A DNA stretch of 64,000 nucleotides from an uncultured Ruminococcus sp. Lineage in GTDB: Bacteria; Bacillota; Clostridia; Oscillospirales; Ruminococcaceae. Location: assembly GCA_945877315.1 (NCBI GenBank), contig CAMCRP010000001.1, positions 1-64,000 of the forward strand. The letters are read 5' to 3'. The notes under the pieces were generated by a model, which had not been told where the DNA came from, ran no database searches, and saw nothing but the letters and a program-made list of their open reading frames with translations. A program made the position numbers and the translations under genes. This document shows positions 45,709 through 54,932 of the stretch, piece after piece (position 1 is the stretch's first letter; each line of letters opens with the position of its first letter).

Positions 45709-46998
45709 TTAATAAGCCAGGTCTATCTGAATGATGTAAAGTGAATCATCGGTAACTGCGGAAACGGAGGTTACCGAAGAATTCTGTTCCTTTATCCAAG
45801 AGGAATATGCTTTAAGATTGTTCTTCATAGCGTTGTAAGCATCTGCGGAGCTGAGTCTTACCTCGACGCAGCGTTCCTTCTTGTCGGCTGCTGCCTTCAT
45901 TCCTTCCTTGAGTGCTGCCTCTGCGGACGCCTGATCTGCGTAAAGCTTGCCGGACATGGTGAAATAGTTGTACTTGTCGGCAGTGCAAGCGGGGGGATCG
46001 AAGTACTTGATCTTTGCGCCGGTGCTGAGAGTTATCTCGTTAATGCTGAAATGGGAGATGTTGTGTATCTCGGAGTCCTTAACAAGGAAATATCTGTGGG
46101 AAAGATTGTTGTCTACCTGAGTTTTGAGAATGGGGTCGTCCCAGGTGGAGTCAAGGTTGTACCATTCGCCGTCAATGTTCACAACATTCCATGCGTGAGA
46201 AGCCTTTTCGCCGGCGCCTGTGATAACCATAGAGGGAATTCCTGCCTTGTCGCAGAGATACTGCATGGTCTTTGCATAGCCTGCACACTGAATCTTCTTT
46301 TCAACAAGAGCGCCGTAAATGGTCTTGCAGAATTCGGTCTGATCCTCATAGGAGCAGTTGAGAACGAGCCAGTCGTGGAAATAGAGCAGCTTGTCGTAAA
46401 CGGTAGGGAGCTGATTTGCCTCGGCTACCAGCTTGTCAGCCACCTGATTTATCTCGGCAGTCATGGTCTTGACCTGATCGTTGGTAACGTTCTGGTATGC
46501 GATCTTGCCGTTTCTTACCTTGCCGCCGTTTACATAGAACAGCTGAGGCTCCTGAGTGTAAACAAGACCGAAAACCTTTATCCAGGTTTCGTCGTCAACA
46601 TTGGTATCGACCTTCCACTGGAGTACCTTTGCAGCGTCGAAGATCTGATTGTAGAGCTGCTTTTCCGCATCGGAAAGAGTGTCGTAGGCGTATCTCGTGG
46701 AGATGTCTACGGTAACGGTTCCCAGCTCCTCTGGAACGGTAGTTTCGGTAGGAACAAGAAGCTGCTGATTTTCTTCCTCCGAACGGGTGGGGACGGTGGT
46801 TTCGTCGCTGTTTTCCGAGCCGTCGGCGGAAGAGTCGGGAGCGGTGGTCACTACATTTCCCTCGGCGTCTGTTTCGGAAGCTGCGGTTATTACCACGGGT
46901 GTGTCGTCATCAGTCTTGTTCTTATCTCCGCCGCAGGCAGTACACATAATTGCTGCGGAGAGAAGCAGAGCAAGAACGGCTGAAAGCTTTTTCTTCAT
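45709..46998 (-). CDS. Transglutaminase-like lipoprotein, array member 4
   Basis: The 429-residue precursor has lipobox CTAC, an acidic Ser/Thr linker (about 25-85), then a domain beginning DISTRYAYDTLSDAEKQLYNQIFDAA that is shared with member 5. The core has Cys in IQCAGYAKTMQYLCDKAG, His in ASHAWNVV and Asp in YNLDSTWDDP. The C-terminal domain VEVRLSSADAYNAMKNNLKAYSSWIKEQ is again shared with member 5. Members 4 and 5 are the closest pair and likely the most recent duplication. AAAGGAAATG precedes the ATG. Confidence 0.86.
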   Translation of the reverse strand: MKKKLSAVLALLLSAAIMCTACGGDKNKTDDDTPVVITAASETDAEGNVVTTAPDSSADGSENSDETTVPTRSEEENQQLLVPTETTVPEELGTVTVDISTRYAYDTLSDAEKQLYNQIFDAAKVLQWKVDTNVDDETWIKVFGLVYTQEPQLFYVNGGKVRNGKIAYQNVTNDQVKTMTAEINQVADKLVAEANQLPTVYDKLLYFHDWLVLNCSYEDQTEFCKTIYGALVEKKIQCAGYAKTMQYLCDKAGIPSMVITGAGEKASHAWNVVNIDGEWYNLDSTWDDPILKTQVDNNLSHRYFLVKDSEIHNISHFSINEITLSTGAKIKYFDPPACTADKYNYFTMSGKLYADQASAEAALKEGMKAAADKKERCVEVRLSSADAYNAMKNNLKAYSSWIKEQNSSVTSVSAVTDDSLYIIQIDLAY

Positions 46999-47024
46999 TT
47001 CACATTTCCTTTCTTATTCTTTTT

Positions 47025-48500
47025 TTAATATGCCAGGTCTATCTCAATTACCCAGAGAGTATCATCGCAGGCAGCACCTACGGTAGTTACCTTGTTTGTG
47101 GTCTGAGCTTCCTTTATCCACTTGGAGTAGGTCTTGAGGTTTGCCTTCATTGCGTCATAGGTCTCCTTGTTGGAAAGTCTTATTTCGGCAACACGCATAC
47201 CCGCATTGGCAGTTCTTATCATTTCATTGTAGAGAGCGGTTTCAGCCTCGGACTGATTGTTGTAGAGCTTGCCGTAGATGGTGTAGTAGTTTGCCGCTGT
47301 GTTGGTGCATGCGGGGGGAGTGAACATCTTTATAACAGTACCGTCGCTGAGGGTCAGCTCGTTAATGTTGAAATGGGTGATGTTGTGTATCCATGCGTCG
47401 GGGATAAGGAAGTATCTGTATCTCAGATTATTAGCAACGGGAGTTTTCAGAATGGGGTCGTCCCAGGTGCTGTCCAGATTATAGTAAGCGCCGTTGCAGT
47501 AAACAACGTTCCATGCGTGGGAATCGCCCTTGTTACCGATACCGATAACTACCATTGAGTATATGCCCGCCTTATCGCAAAGCAGCTGCATGGTCTTTGC
47601 GTAGCCGCCGCACTGCAGACCGCCTGTGCAAAGTCCGCCGTATGCGCTGACGTTATAACCGCCGTCCTCCGCAAAGCCGTTATTGAGAACGATATAGTCG
47701 TGGAATACCTTTAACTTTTCAACGGTGGTGGATTTGGTATTTGCGGTATTTACAAGAGAATTTGCAACGGATTCCATAGAAGCCCACTTCTGAGCGATCT
47801 CGGCTCTGTCGCCTGTGAGATATTTCAGCTTTCCGGGAGAAGATGTGGACTTGAGGTAGAACAGCTGAGGCTCCTGGTTATATACCATGGAGAACACCTT
47901 ATGCCATGTTACGGAGTCTGCATTTGTGGAAACTCTGCCGCGGAGATGTCTTGCAGCGTCAACGATGTCGGCATAGAGCTTCTGCTCCTCTGCGTTCAGC
48001 TGAGTGTAAGCGTATCTGTTCTGAATGTCAACGATAACGGGAACACAAGGCTCATCGTCAGCGGTAACATCAGCCGAAACGGAAACGGTGGTAATGGTCG
48101 TAGCCTCGGTAGTGGTGGCAGGGGGAGCGGTAGTGGTAGCAGGGGGAGCGGTGGTGGTCTGAGGGGGAGCGGTTGTGGTGGCAGCTGTGGTGGCAGCTGT
48201 GGTGGTAGTTGCCTCGGTGGTGGTTTCCTCTTCGGTGGTGGTTTCCTCCTCGGTAGTGGTTTCCTCCTCGGTGGTGGTTTCCTCCTCGCTCTCACTTTCC
48301 TCCTCGGTGGTGGTTTCCTCCTTGGTGGTGGTCTGCTCGGTGGTGGTCACCTCGGGGACCTCGGTTTCGGCTGTTGTTTCCTCCTCGGTAACGGGGGGGA
48401 GAGTAGGCAGCTCTGCCGTGGAGTCATCGGTGCTCTTGCATCCTGCGAACATTGTGCAGCAGAGGGCTATGGCAAGCAGTCCGCTCAGTGTTTTTTTCAT
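47025..48500 (-). CDS. Transglutaminase-like lipoprotein with repetitive Glu/Thr stalk, array member 5
   Basis: Start ATG 48500 gives a lipoprotein signal (MKKTLSGLLAIALCCTMFAGC) with GAAAGGA upstream. A stalk of about 110 residues consists of EEETTT hexapeptide repeats followed by TTTAPPAT repeats, encoded by an 18-bp minisatellite. The core has Cys in LQCGGYAKTMQLLCDKAG, His in DSHAWNVV, Asp in YNLDSTWDDP. It begins 32 bases after the CNNM-type gene. First of the five-gene array; all five use the same core and a C-terminal domain seen nowhere else in the window. Confidence 0.86.
   Translation of the reverse strand: MKKTLSGLLAIALCCTMFAGCKSTDDSTAELPTLPPVTEEETTAETEVPEVTTTEQTTTKEETTTEEESESEEETTTEEETTTEEETTTEEETTTEATTTTAATTAATTTAPPQTTTAPPATTTAPPATTTEATTITTVSVSADVTADDEPCVPVIVDIQNRYAYTQLNAEEQKLYADIVDAARHLRGRVSTNADSVTWHKVFSMVYNQEPQLFYLKSTSSPGKLKYLTGDRAEIAQKWASMESVANSLVNTANTKSTTVEKLKVFHDYIVLNNGFAEDGGYNVSAYGGLCTGGLQCGGYAKTMQLLCDKAGIYSMVVIGIGNKGDSHAWNVVYCNGAYYNLDSTWDDPILKTPVANNLRYRYFLIPDAWIHNITHFNINELTLSDGTVIKMFTPPACTNTAANYYTIYGKLYNNQSEAETALYNEMIRTANAGMRVAEIRLSNKETYDAMKANLKTYSKWIKEAQTTNKVTTVGAACDDTLWVIEIDLAY
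48100..48365. repeat. Minisatellite encoding the Glu/Thr and Pro/Thr stalk of array member 5
   Basis: Units of about 18 bp (GGTGGTTTCCTCCTCGGT on the plus strand) recur between about 48228 and 48345, followed by Pro/Ala/Thr units at 48115-48200. Near-identical units could expand or contract by slippage without a frameshift. Confidence 0.8.
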
Positions 48501-48532
48501 CTTATGTACCATTCCTTTCTGATAATTGGTAA

Positions 48533-49951
48533 TCATTCCACCGGTTCAACGCCGGTATTTTCCTTTTCCTTTTCGGGGACAGTGATCTTCAGCTTTTTGA
48601 TGACCATGTCCTCGGTGACCAGCACGGCTAATTCCGCACCGTCCCATTTTACGACGGGCTTTTCGTCCTCATTGGGGATATGACCGTCCAGCAGGCTGAT
48701 AACAAAGCCGCTGACCGTATCAAAATCGCCCTCCTCGGGGATAGAAATGCCGATGCTCCCCAGTGTTTTATATGGGTCGGCAGTTCCGTCTGCGATGTAA
48801 ACTCCGTCTGCTATCTTAACGATGTCCTCTGTTTCGTCGTCGTATTCATCTCTGATATTTCCGACGATAGCCTCCACAAGATCCTCGGTGGTGACGATGC
48901 CTGCGGTACCTCCGTACTCGTCCAGCACCACCGCCATGCCCAGACGCTTAGCGGTAAGCTCCTTGAAAATGTCGTCACAGCTGCCCGATTCAGGGACATA
49001 GCAAACGTCCCTCATAAAGCTTTTCAGTTCAAAGGCAGAGGCGTCCTCCGAGCCTATCAGGCAGAGCAGGTCCTTAACGTTGATGATGCCCGTAATTCTG
49101 TCAATGGTGTCCTCATAGACGGGAATTCTGGAAAATCCCGTGCTTATGGCGATATTTACCACATCTCCGATGCTGGAGCTTATTTCTGCGGCGGAAATAT
49201 CGGTTCGGTGAGTCATAACGTCCGATGCAGTCAGGTCGCCGAATTCAAAGACGTTGTTTATCATGGTCCTCTGGCTTTCCTCGATAACGCCTGTTTCGTT
49301 GCCTGCGTCCACCATCATAAGAATTTCTTCTTCGGTGACGGCATCGGGCATATCCGCAGATGTGCCTGTCAATCGCAGAAGCACGCCCGTTATGGCGGAA
49401 ACGGCAGCCGCAAAGGGTCTGAGCAGGACAAACAGTACAGATATTATGCTGCTGTATCTGAGTGCGAAATCCTCTGCTTTATGCAGAACGAGCTGTTTAG
49501 GCAGAGTTTCGGTAAATGCGGAGATGATTATCCATGCGGGGATTATCATAATTATCGGCACAGCCACAGCCGAGATGATATTTGCCGCATTTGTATTGCT
49601 TCCCGCTATAAGAGCAGCTAATTTATCGGAAATGCCTATTGCTGCGGGCGAAAGTGATACAGCCGCATAAACGGCGATAATAATGACCGAAAGCACCCTG
49701 AACAGGGAGAAGGTCATGAGCAGCCTTGCGGGGGAACCTGTTATCTTAGCAAGCTTTTCGGCGCGCTTGTCCTTTTCGGCAAGCAGCTTTAGCTTTCGAT
49801 CGTCTACCTCGGTGAGAGCGGCTTCACAGGCGGCAAAGAAGGCTTTGACAGCCAGCAATACCGCAATTATCAGCAGCGGAACAGTCAAGCTGTCCTGCGG
49901 GGGTTGGGCGAGGGTTGCTGCAAAAATACATCGACTCCCGTCAGAATCCAT
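48533..49951 (-). CDS. CNNM/CorC-type membrane protein with CBS domains
   Basis: The 472-residue protein has a DUF21 membrane domain of about four helices (residues about 15-190), a pair of CBS domains (DVMTHRTDISAAEI, RIPVYEDTIDRITGIINVKDLL) and a C-terminal CorC/HlyC domain (VVLDEYGGTAGIVTTEDLVEAIVGNIRDEYDD). Such proteins act in Mg2+ or other ion export and homeostasis. ATG 49951 has AAAGGA 8 bases upstream; the longer frame from 49984 lacks one. It is followed closely by the transglutaminase-like array, whose promoter may lie in front of this gene. Confidence 0.9.
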   Translation of the reverse strand: MDSDGSRCIFAATLAQPPQDSLTVPLLIIAVLLAVKAFFAACEAALTEVDDRKLKLLAEKDKRAEKLAKITGSPARLLMTFSLFRVLSVIIIAVYAAVSLSPAAIGISDKLAALIAGSNTNAANIISAVAVPIIMIIPAWIIISAFTETLPKQLVLHKAEDFALRYSSIISVLFVLLRPFAAAVSAITGVLLRLTGTSADMPDAVTEEEILMMVDAGNETGVIEESQRTMINNVFEFGDLTASDVMTHRTDISAAEISSSIGDVVNIAISTGFSRIPVYEDTIDRITGIINVKDLLCLIGSEDASAFELKSFMRDVCYVPESGSCDDIFKELTAKRLGMAVVLDEYGGTAGIVTTEDLVEAIVGNIRDEYDDETEDIVKIADGVYIADGTADPYKTLGSIGISIPEEGDFDTVSGFVISLLDGHIPNEDEKPVVKWDGAELAVLVTEDMVIKKLKITVPEKEKENTGVEPVE

Positions 49952-49984
49952 AATCAGCATCCTTTCAAGCTTTTTTTGACACAC

Positions 49985-50091
49985 TTATACTAAACACCAT
50001 TTAAATCACGGAGAAGAAGTCGGCACAAAAAATTTGCGTATATGATTTTTTGCGCCGAAAGATTCCCGTGATCAATGCGTGTTTAGTATTA
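49985..50091. mobile_element. MITE-like palindromic element with 10-bp terminal inverted repeats
   Basis: TACTAAACAC (49988-49997) and its complement (50079-50088) are flanked by TTA on both sides (49985-49987, 50089-50091). Inside lie ATCACGG/CCGTGAT (50005-50011, 50066-50072) and TCGGC-A-CAAAAAA / TTTTTTG-C-GCCGA (50020-50032, 50046-50058), so nearly all of the 107 bases can fold. It has no coding capacity. The rest of the 49952-50286 gap has no recognised feature apart from the terminator. Confidence 0.65.
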
Positions 50092-50251
50092 ATTATATTA
50101 CATTTTCGTTCAAAAGTCAATGGTACATAATGGCTTTGGAGGTGTGATTTTCAACAATAAGTTGCCACTAAAACGGCGCAAAACAGGGAGTTTTCACCGT
50201 TGTAACCCAATCTTAGCCGTATTGTAAGATAATTGTAATCTTTTCATAGGC

Positions 50252-50280
50252 AAAAAAACGCCGCAGAGCACTCTGCGGCG
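50252..50280 (-). terminator. Terminator of the GT-C-like gene
   Basis: CGCCGCAGAG (50259-50268) pairs perfectly with CTCTGCGGCG (50271-50280), followed by TTTTTTT on the minus strand. Confidence 0.9.
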
Positions 50281-50286
50281 GAAGGT

Positions 50287-52395
50287 TCATTCACCGATAT
50301 AATATACAGCAACCGAAAGCTCACGGCTGTCGCTGTTAAGACCAATGTCTGAGGGACGGAAATATCCCTCCGTTTCCAGCTTTATTTCGTAGATGTCATT
50401 TTCTGCGGGTGTGACGGGAATGTGTATCTCCTCAACGCCTTCACCGGGTGCAACATCGGCTGCGTGGGTGCCGTTGACGTAAACCGAAACAATGGGCGAA
50501 AGGCTCGGGTCCTGCGTCTTGAAATGCTCCTCGGGTATCTCCATTTTTACGGTAATGCCCTTTTCGGTCAGAGCGGGGCTTCTGAGAAATGTGGTAAAGG
50601 TGCGGTTTGTCCAGGCGTATTCTCCCAGGCTGTCGGCGTTCAGTCCCGTACTGCATTTGATATTTGAAAGCAGAGTTTCCGTTGTCGGGTCAAAGCAGGC
50701 GGGAATATTCTCCATGTTCAGCCTGTCGGCGGGATACCATTCGTTGGCGGTCACATTGTAGATATAAAGCTTTTCAATGCCGTTGCTTGCTGCCCATTCT
50801 TTGGCATTATTTTCGTATGCCATAGCGGTTATGTCCCATATTTTCCAATCTGCGGGGGTTTGTCCCGAATAACCGTTAATGGTCTTGACGGAGAAATGGT
50901 TTGCTATCTCCATGGCGTCCAGATGATACATTATCGAAGGCTTTGTGCCGTAATTGTCATCGGAAATGCAGAACACCTTGCAGTCCTCGGGAGGCGGGGT
51001 AACATTTTCAAACCGAACGGGCAGTGCGTCTGTGCTCCAGTCGCTGTAAACGCCGTCAATATTCACGTTTGACACAAACAGCAGCAGGCAGGCGGCAGAC
51101 ACTGCGGCAAGGTAAGCCTTCTTATTTTTGATAAAGGAGAATATTTCCTTTCCGCACACGGCGGTAATAACGGAAATAGGGAAGCTCAGCCAGAAGAAAA
51201 GCCTTGCAATGGCTCTTACAGACTGCGCCCCGGGTATCAGCTTGAACACGAAAAGCCACAGGGATATGCCGTTTGTGCTAAGCTTTATGGGCAGTATCAG
51301 GCAGATAACGGACGTTAAGGCGGCTGCTCTGAGAATCATAATACGGCTGCCGTATCTGAATTTTCCGTCTGTCCTGCCGATACGCTTATGCTTCATAATA
51401 TTGACAAATGCAGCGGCGAACAATAAAAGCAGCACTAAGGAAAATCCCACATGAAGCTCGGGGGAAAGCTCTCTGCCTTCAAGATTCATCTTTTTTATAA
51501 GCCAGCCAAGCATCAGGTTGCTTTCGGTAACATTTGCTAAATCGATAAATTCGGGCAGAAATTCTACGGGATAGCCGTAACCGCCCGACATTTTCAGCGC
51601 AGGCAGATATAGAATAAGGAAGGGTATAAACAGCACTATGAACAGTCCACCATAGAGCAGTATATCAATACCCATGGCGGAAAGCTCGGTCTTTGCCCAT
51701 TTCAGTATGCTTTCTTTGCGCATAGCCAGAAGTATCATATACACGAAAAGCATTATCAGGAAGAATAATCCCGTGAAATATGCCGTGTACCATGATGTGT
51801 AGGCAGTCAGGGCGAACATAGCGATAAATCCGCAGACAGCGAGATTGCGCTTCTTTCTTTGGCTGAAATTTTTCATAGCCTCGGTCAGCAGTATAAGCAT
51901 TATGGGAAGAAATGAAACGGCTGTCATCTGCGTGTGGGCAAATGCAAGACTGAAGGCGTTTGAGAAGGAGAAGGCGACAGTTCCGAACAGTGCCCAGAGC
52001 GTGCCCGTGTTCAAATGCTTTTTCAGAAGGATATACGTTGCTGCGGTTCCTATGACGTGAATTGTCATCAGCGCAGCCTTATATGCGGTATAGGTGTTAA
52101 ATCCCATAAGACGGAAGATACTGTGGAAGATACCGAAGCCCAGCAGCATATCGCTGTACGACAGGACATTCTCTGCGGGATAAAAGAAGCATAGCTCGTT
52201 CCATTTTTCTCTTCCGCAAAGGACGTTATACCAATGTTCGGTGAGAAGGTTGGTAAGCCTGCCGTCGCCTATATCGCCGAAAAGCTGTGTGTTTCCCATA
52301 ACATTGCGTAAAAAGAACAGCTCGCAGAATATGAGTATTACGGCTGCAATGCTTTGAACAGTGATCTTTCTGATGTTTTCGGGGGTTCGGTTCAT
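50287..52395 (-). CDS. Polytopic membrane protein, GT-C glycosyltransferase-like
   Basis: The 702-residue protein has one helix at about 13-31, a first outer loop with GDIGDGRLTNLLTEHWYNVL, then about ten more helices to residue 435 and an outer C-terminal domain ending in a beta-rich fold (PIVSVYVNGTHAADVAPGE). Helix number, the acidic first loop and the outer C-domain resemble lipid-linked-sugar glycosyltransferases (GT-C, as in YfhO or PMT-like proteins), but no close family is recognised. It lies at the edge of the glycosyltransferase cluster and is transcribed away from it; a TATAAT box (52444-52449 region, minus strand) precedes it. Confidence 0.7.
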   Translation of the reverse strand: MNRTPENIRKITVQSIAAVILIFCELFFLRNVMGNTQLFGDIGDGRLTNLLTEHWYNVLCGREKWNELCFFYPAENVLSYSDMLLGFGIFHSIFRLMGFNTYTAYKAALMTIHVIGTAATYILLKKHLNTGTLWALFGTVAFSFSNAFSLAFAHTQMTAVSFLPIMLILLTEAMKNFSQRKKRNLAVCGFIAMFALTAYTSWYTAYFTGLFFLIMLFVYMILLAMRKESILKWAKTELSAMGIDILLYGGLFIVLFIPFLILYLPALKMSGGYGYPVEFLPEFIDLANVTESNLMLGWLIKKMNLEGRELSPELHVGFSLVLLLLFAAAFVNIMKHKRIGRTDGKFRYGSRIMILRAAALTSVICLILPIKLSTNGISLWLFVFKLIPGAQSVRAIARLFFWLSFPISVITAVCGKEIFSFIKNKKAYLAAVSAACLLLFVSNVNIDGVYSDWSTDALPVRFENVTPPPEDCKVFCISDDNYGTKPSIMYHLDAMEIANHFSVKTINGYSGQTPADWKIWDITAMAYENNAKEWAASNGIEKLYIYNVTANEWYPADRLNMENIPACFDPTTETLLSNIKCSTGLNADSLGEYAWTNRTFTTFLRSPALTEKGITVKMEIPEEHFKTQDPSLSPIVSVYVNGTHAADVAPGEGVEEIHIPVTPAENDIYEIKLETEGYFRPSDIGLNSDSRELSVAVYYIGE

Positions 52396-52508
52396 AAAAT
52401 CTCTCCTAAGCTGTTGTTTTTCATGGTGAACATAAAGATTATTATATCTGAAATATGTTGCGATACTGTTTAAATGTGTGAAAATTTTACAAACTTTTTG
52501 TTTCCTCG

Positions 52509-52537
52509 TTGATTTGCTCGGGCAAATGATGTATAAT
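52509..52537 (+). promoter_or_regulatory. SigA-type promoter of the GT4 gene at 52582
   Basis: TTGATT (52509-52514) and TATAAT (52532-52537), 17 bp apart, about 45 bases before the start. Confidence 0.75.
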
Positions 52538-52581
52538 TAAAATGGTATGAACAAAAATCCAAAAGAAATGAGTTAATTGCT

Positions 52582-53727
52582 TTGAAAATATCGGTAAATA
52601 TACAGCCTGCCCTTCATTCGGGAAAATCGGGAGTAGGATTTTATGAACAGGAGCTGCTTTCCGCACTTCTTTCCGAGGACGACAAAAATGAGTATTCCCT
52701 GACATTCTTTGACCTGAAAAGAAGGCTTCGTCCCAAGGCGGAGAAAGCTTTCGGGAACAGGGAGGAGATAAGCTGCTGCAATTGGTTCAGCGCATCTCTT
52801 TATCAGATCATCAGCAGCTTTATTCCTGTGCCATACAGCCTATTTTTCGGGGGAAAGCCCGATGTTTCAATGTTTTTCAACTACTATCTTCCGCCGTTTG
52901 TCAAGGGCAAAAAGGTGCTGGTAGTGTATGATACTGTAATCAAGGATTTCCCCGAAACGGTAAGATTTCGTACAAAAATGATGCTTTTGCTGAATTTAAA
53001 GCGTTCTATCCGTCGGGCGGACAGGATAATCACCATCTCCGAATTCAGCAAGGGGCAGATAATAAAGCATTACGGTGTCAGCCCCGAAAAGATAACGGTC
53101 ATTCCCTGTGCGGCGGACAGAGAAAAGTATTTCCCCATGACCGATGAACGGCGTTCGGAGGCTTCTCGGACGATCTCGGAAAAATATTCCATCGGTGGGG
53201 AGTATTACCTTTATCTCGGAAATCTTGAGCCGAGGAAGAATATCTCCCGCCTGATTGAAGCCTACGCCGCCGCTTTAAAGGAAAGAAGTGATCTTCCGAA
53301 GCTTGCCATAGCGGGCGGAAAGGGCTGGCTGTATGAGGACATTTTTGCGTCGGTCAAGCGGCTTGGCATTGAGGACAAGGTGGTTTTCACGGGATATGTG
53401 GCGGACGAGGACGTGCCGTTGATGATGAACGGGGCAAAGGCGTTCTGTTTTCCGTCCCTGTATGAGGGCTTCGGTATGCCGCCGCTGGAGGCTATGGCTT
53501 GCGGAGTGCCCGTTATTGCGTCCAATGTTTCCTCTCTGCCCGAGGTCATGGGGGACTGCGGCATATCCGTTGACCCATATGATGTAAACGCCATTTCAAG
53601 GGCACTTATTGATGTTCTGGACCATGATTTTGTTTTGCGTCAGCGGACGGAGGGCGTTAAACGGGCAGATCTGTTTTCATGGGAAAAGGGTGCAAAGACG
53701 CTTCTTGGGGTGTTTGATGAATTATAA
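52582..53727 (+). CDS. GT4-family glycosyltransferase
   Basis: A 381-residue GT-B enzyme. The C-terminal nucleotide-sugar domain has [19 protein letters not shown], the E-x7-E motif in [31 protein letters not shown] and GISVDPYD. It resembles mannosyl- or rhamnosyl-transferases of surface-polysaccharide pathways. The start is a TTG with only a weak ribosome site (AAGAAATGAG), while an own promoter lies upstream; low expression is possible. It is convergent with the large glycosyltransferase operon and shares a bidirectional terminator with it. Confidence 0.88.
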   Translation: MKISVNIQPALHSGKSGVGFYEQELLSALLSEDDKNEYSLTFFDLKRRLRPKAEKAFGNREEISCCNWFSASLYQIISSFIPVPYSLFFGGKPDVSMFFNYYLPPFVKGKKVLVVYDTVIKDFPETVRFRTKMMLLLNLKRSIRRADRIITISEFSKGQIIKHYGVSPEKITVIPCAADREKYFPMTDERRSEASRTISEKYSIGGEYYLYLGNLEPRKNISRLIEAYAAALKERSDLPKLAIAGGKGWLYEDIFASVKRLGIEDKVVFTGYVADEDVPLMMNGAKAFCFPSLYEGFGMPPLEAMACGVPVIASNVSSLPEVMGDCGISVDPYDVNAISRALIDVLDHDFVLRQRTEGVKRADLFSWEKGAKTLLGVFDEL

Positions 53728-53730
53728 CGA

Positions 53731-53767
53731 AAACCGCCGTTCCTCTAAGGGTGAGGGACGGCGGTTT
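53731..53767. terminator. Bidirectional terminator of convergent glycosyltransferase genes
   Basis: AAACCGCCGTTCCTC (53731-53745) pairs with GAGGGACGGCGGTTT (53753-53767), one G-T pair, with A/T-runs on both sides. Confidence 0.85.
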
Positions 53768-53768
53768 A

Positions 53769-54932
53769 CTATATTTCCTCAATAAGCCTGTAAAATTTGT
53801 CCATGATAACTTCCCAGCGGTAGTTGTCATTTACGTATTTTACGGCATTTTTGCACATTTCGTCATATTCGGGAGAGGGCTTTGTGAGAAACTCCAGCGT
53901 TTTTTCAAAATCGTCGTAATCGTCATACCAAAGACCTGCATTGCTTTTGATACAATGCCCTTTCAGCACGTCGCAGATGCCGTTTACCAGCACGGGGACG
54001 CCTATCGCCATAGCCTCCAGCACGGAAATGGACAGGCTTTCATACTTCGACGGCAGTATCAGCAGTTTTGAACCTGCAATGCCGTTGAATTTATCCTCCT
54101 CGCTGACAAAACCAAGAGAGATAATGTCCTCACTTTCGGGAATTTCGCAGACGGGCTTACCCATAAGCACCAGCTTTAATTTTCCGCCCTTGCGCTTCTT
54201 GTATTTCAGAAAATGCTCGAACAGCTCGGGACAGTTTTTTCCGTGGTCGATCCTTCCCACATAAACAACGTAATCCTCAACGCCGTATTTTTTCTTGAAG
54301 CTGTCGGGCGAAAGCTTTTCGGGAACGTCCACGCCCGTGCCCATAACATCATTTTTTATGCTGCCGTTGTCAAACAGCGTATTTACAAGCTTTTTTTCCT
54401 CTTCCGTAAGATAGACAAAGGCTGCGGGCAGGTTAAATAGCGGCTTTACAAGTCCCAGATGGATAAAGGGCTCCTCGTGGGCGGTGGGGATAAATATCGC
54501 CTTTTCATAGACCTCGGGCAGACCGAAAACCGTTAGAAAATACAGATATGTCACGAAAATGAAAACATCGTAATTGTCCTTATTTTCTCTGATGTAGGAG
54601 ATAGCTCCGGGGGCGTAGGGACCCTGCTTGACAAACCATGTAAGCTGATCCTGCAAGCCGCCGTTTTCCGCAAAAAGCTTTGCATTAAAGCTGTCAAAAT
54701 CGGAGGCACGCTGCCTTTGGACGTCAAATCTCAGGACATTTACTCCGTTTATCATTTCTCTGTCACAGGTGTAATAATTCTCCCATTTTGTGTAATCCAA
54801 AGCCTTTGTGGTGATAACGTCCACCTCATAGCGTTCCGCCAGACGTTCGGCGATAAGCCTTGTGTAAAGCTCGGAGCCGCCGTTGACCTCCAAGCCGTAT
54901 CGCTGATTTACAAGGGCTATCCTTTTTTTCAT
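53769..54932 (-). CDS. GT4-type glycosyltransferase, module A first enzyme
   Basis: A 387-residue GT-B protein starting KKRIALVNQRYGLEVNGGSELYTRLIAERL and carrying VVYVGRIDHGKN and PSKYESLSISVLEAMAIGVPVLVN near the end. It is the counterpart of the 56543-57751 enzyme (shared NGGSE/PGGAE start, EVINGVNVLRF-like and CDREMI region, HEEPFIHL/HDEAYIYM, FLLKYKKRK/YFAEYKSRK). Last gene of the operon, overlapping the preceding gene by 4 bases. Sugar and acceptor are unknown. Confidence 0.87.
   Translation of the reverse strand: MKKRIALVNQRYGLEVNGGSELYTRLIAERLAERYEVDVITTKALDYTKWENYYTCDREMINGVNVLRFDVQRQRASDFDSFNAKLFAENGGLQDQLTWFVKQGPYAPGAISYIRENKDNYDVFIFVTYLYFLTVFGLPEVYEKAIFIPTAHEEPFIHLGLVKPLFNLPAAFVYLTEEEKKLVNTLFDNGSIKNDVMGTGVDVPEKLSPDSFKKKYGVEDYVVYVGRIDHGKNCPELFEHFLKYKKRKGGKLKLVLMGKPVCEIPESEDIISLGFVSEEDKFNGIAGSKLLILPSKYESLSISVLEAMAIGVPVLVNGICDVLKGHCIKSNAGLWYDDYDDFEKTLEFLTKPSPEYDEMCKNAVKYVNDNYRWEVIMDKFYRLIEEI

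Noticed and set aside
47901..48683. 260-residue Gly/Ser-rich frame opposite a transglutaminase-like gene
   Set aside because: It is the complement of the Thr/Glu stalk repeats; low complexity and without a ribosome site.
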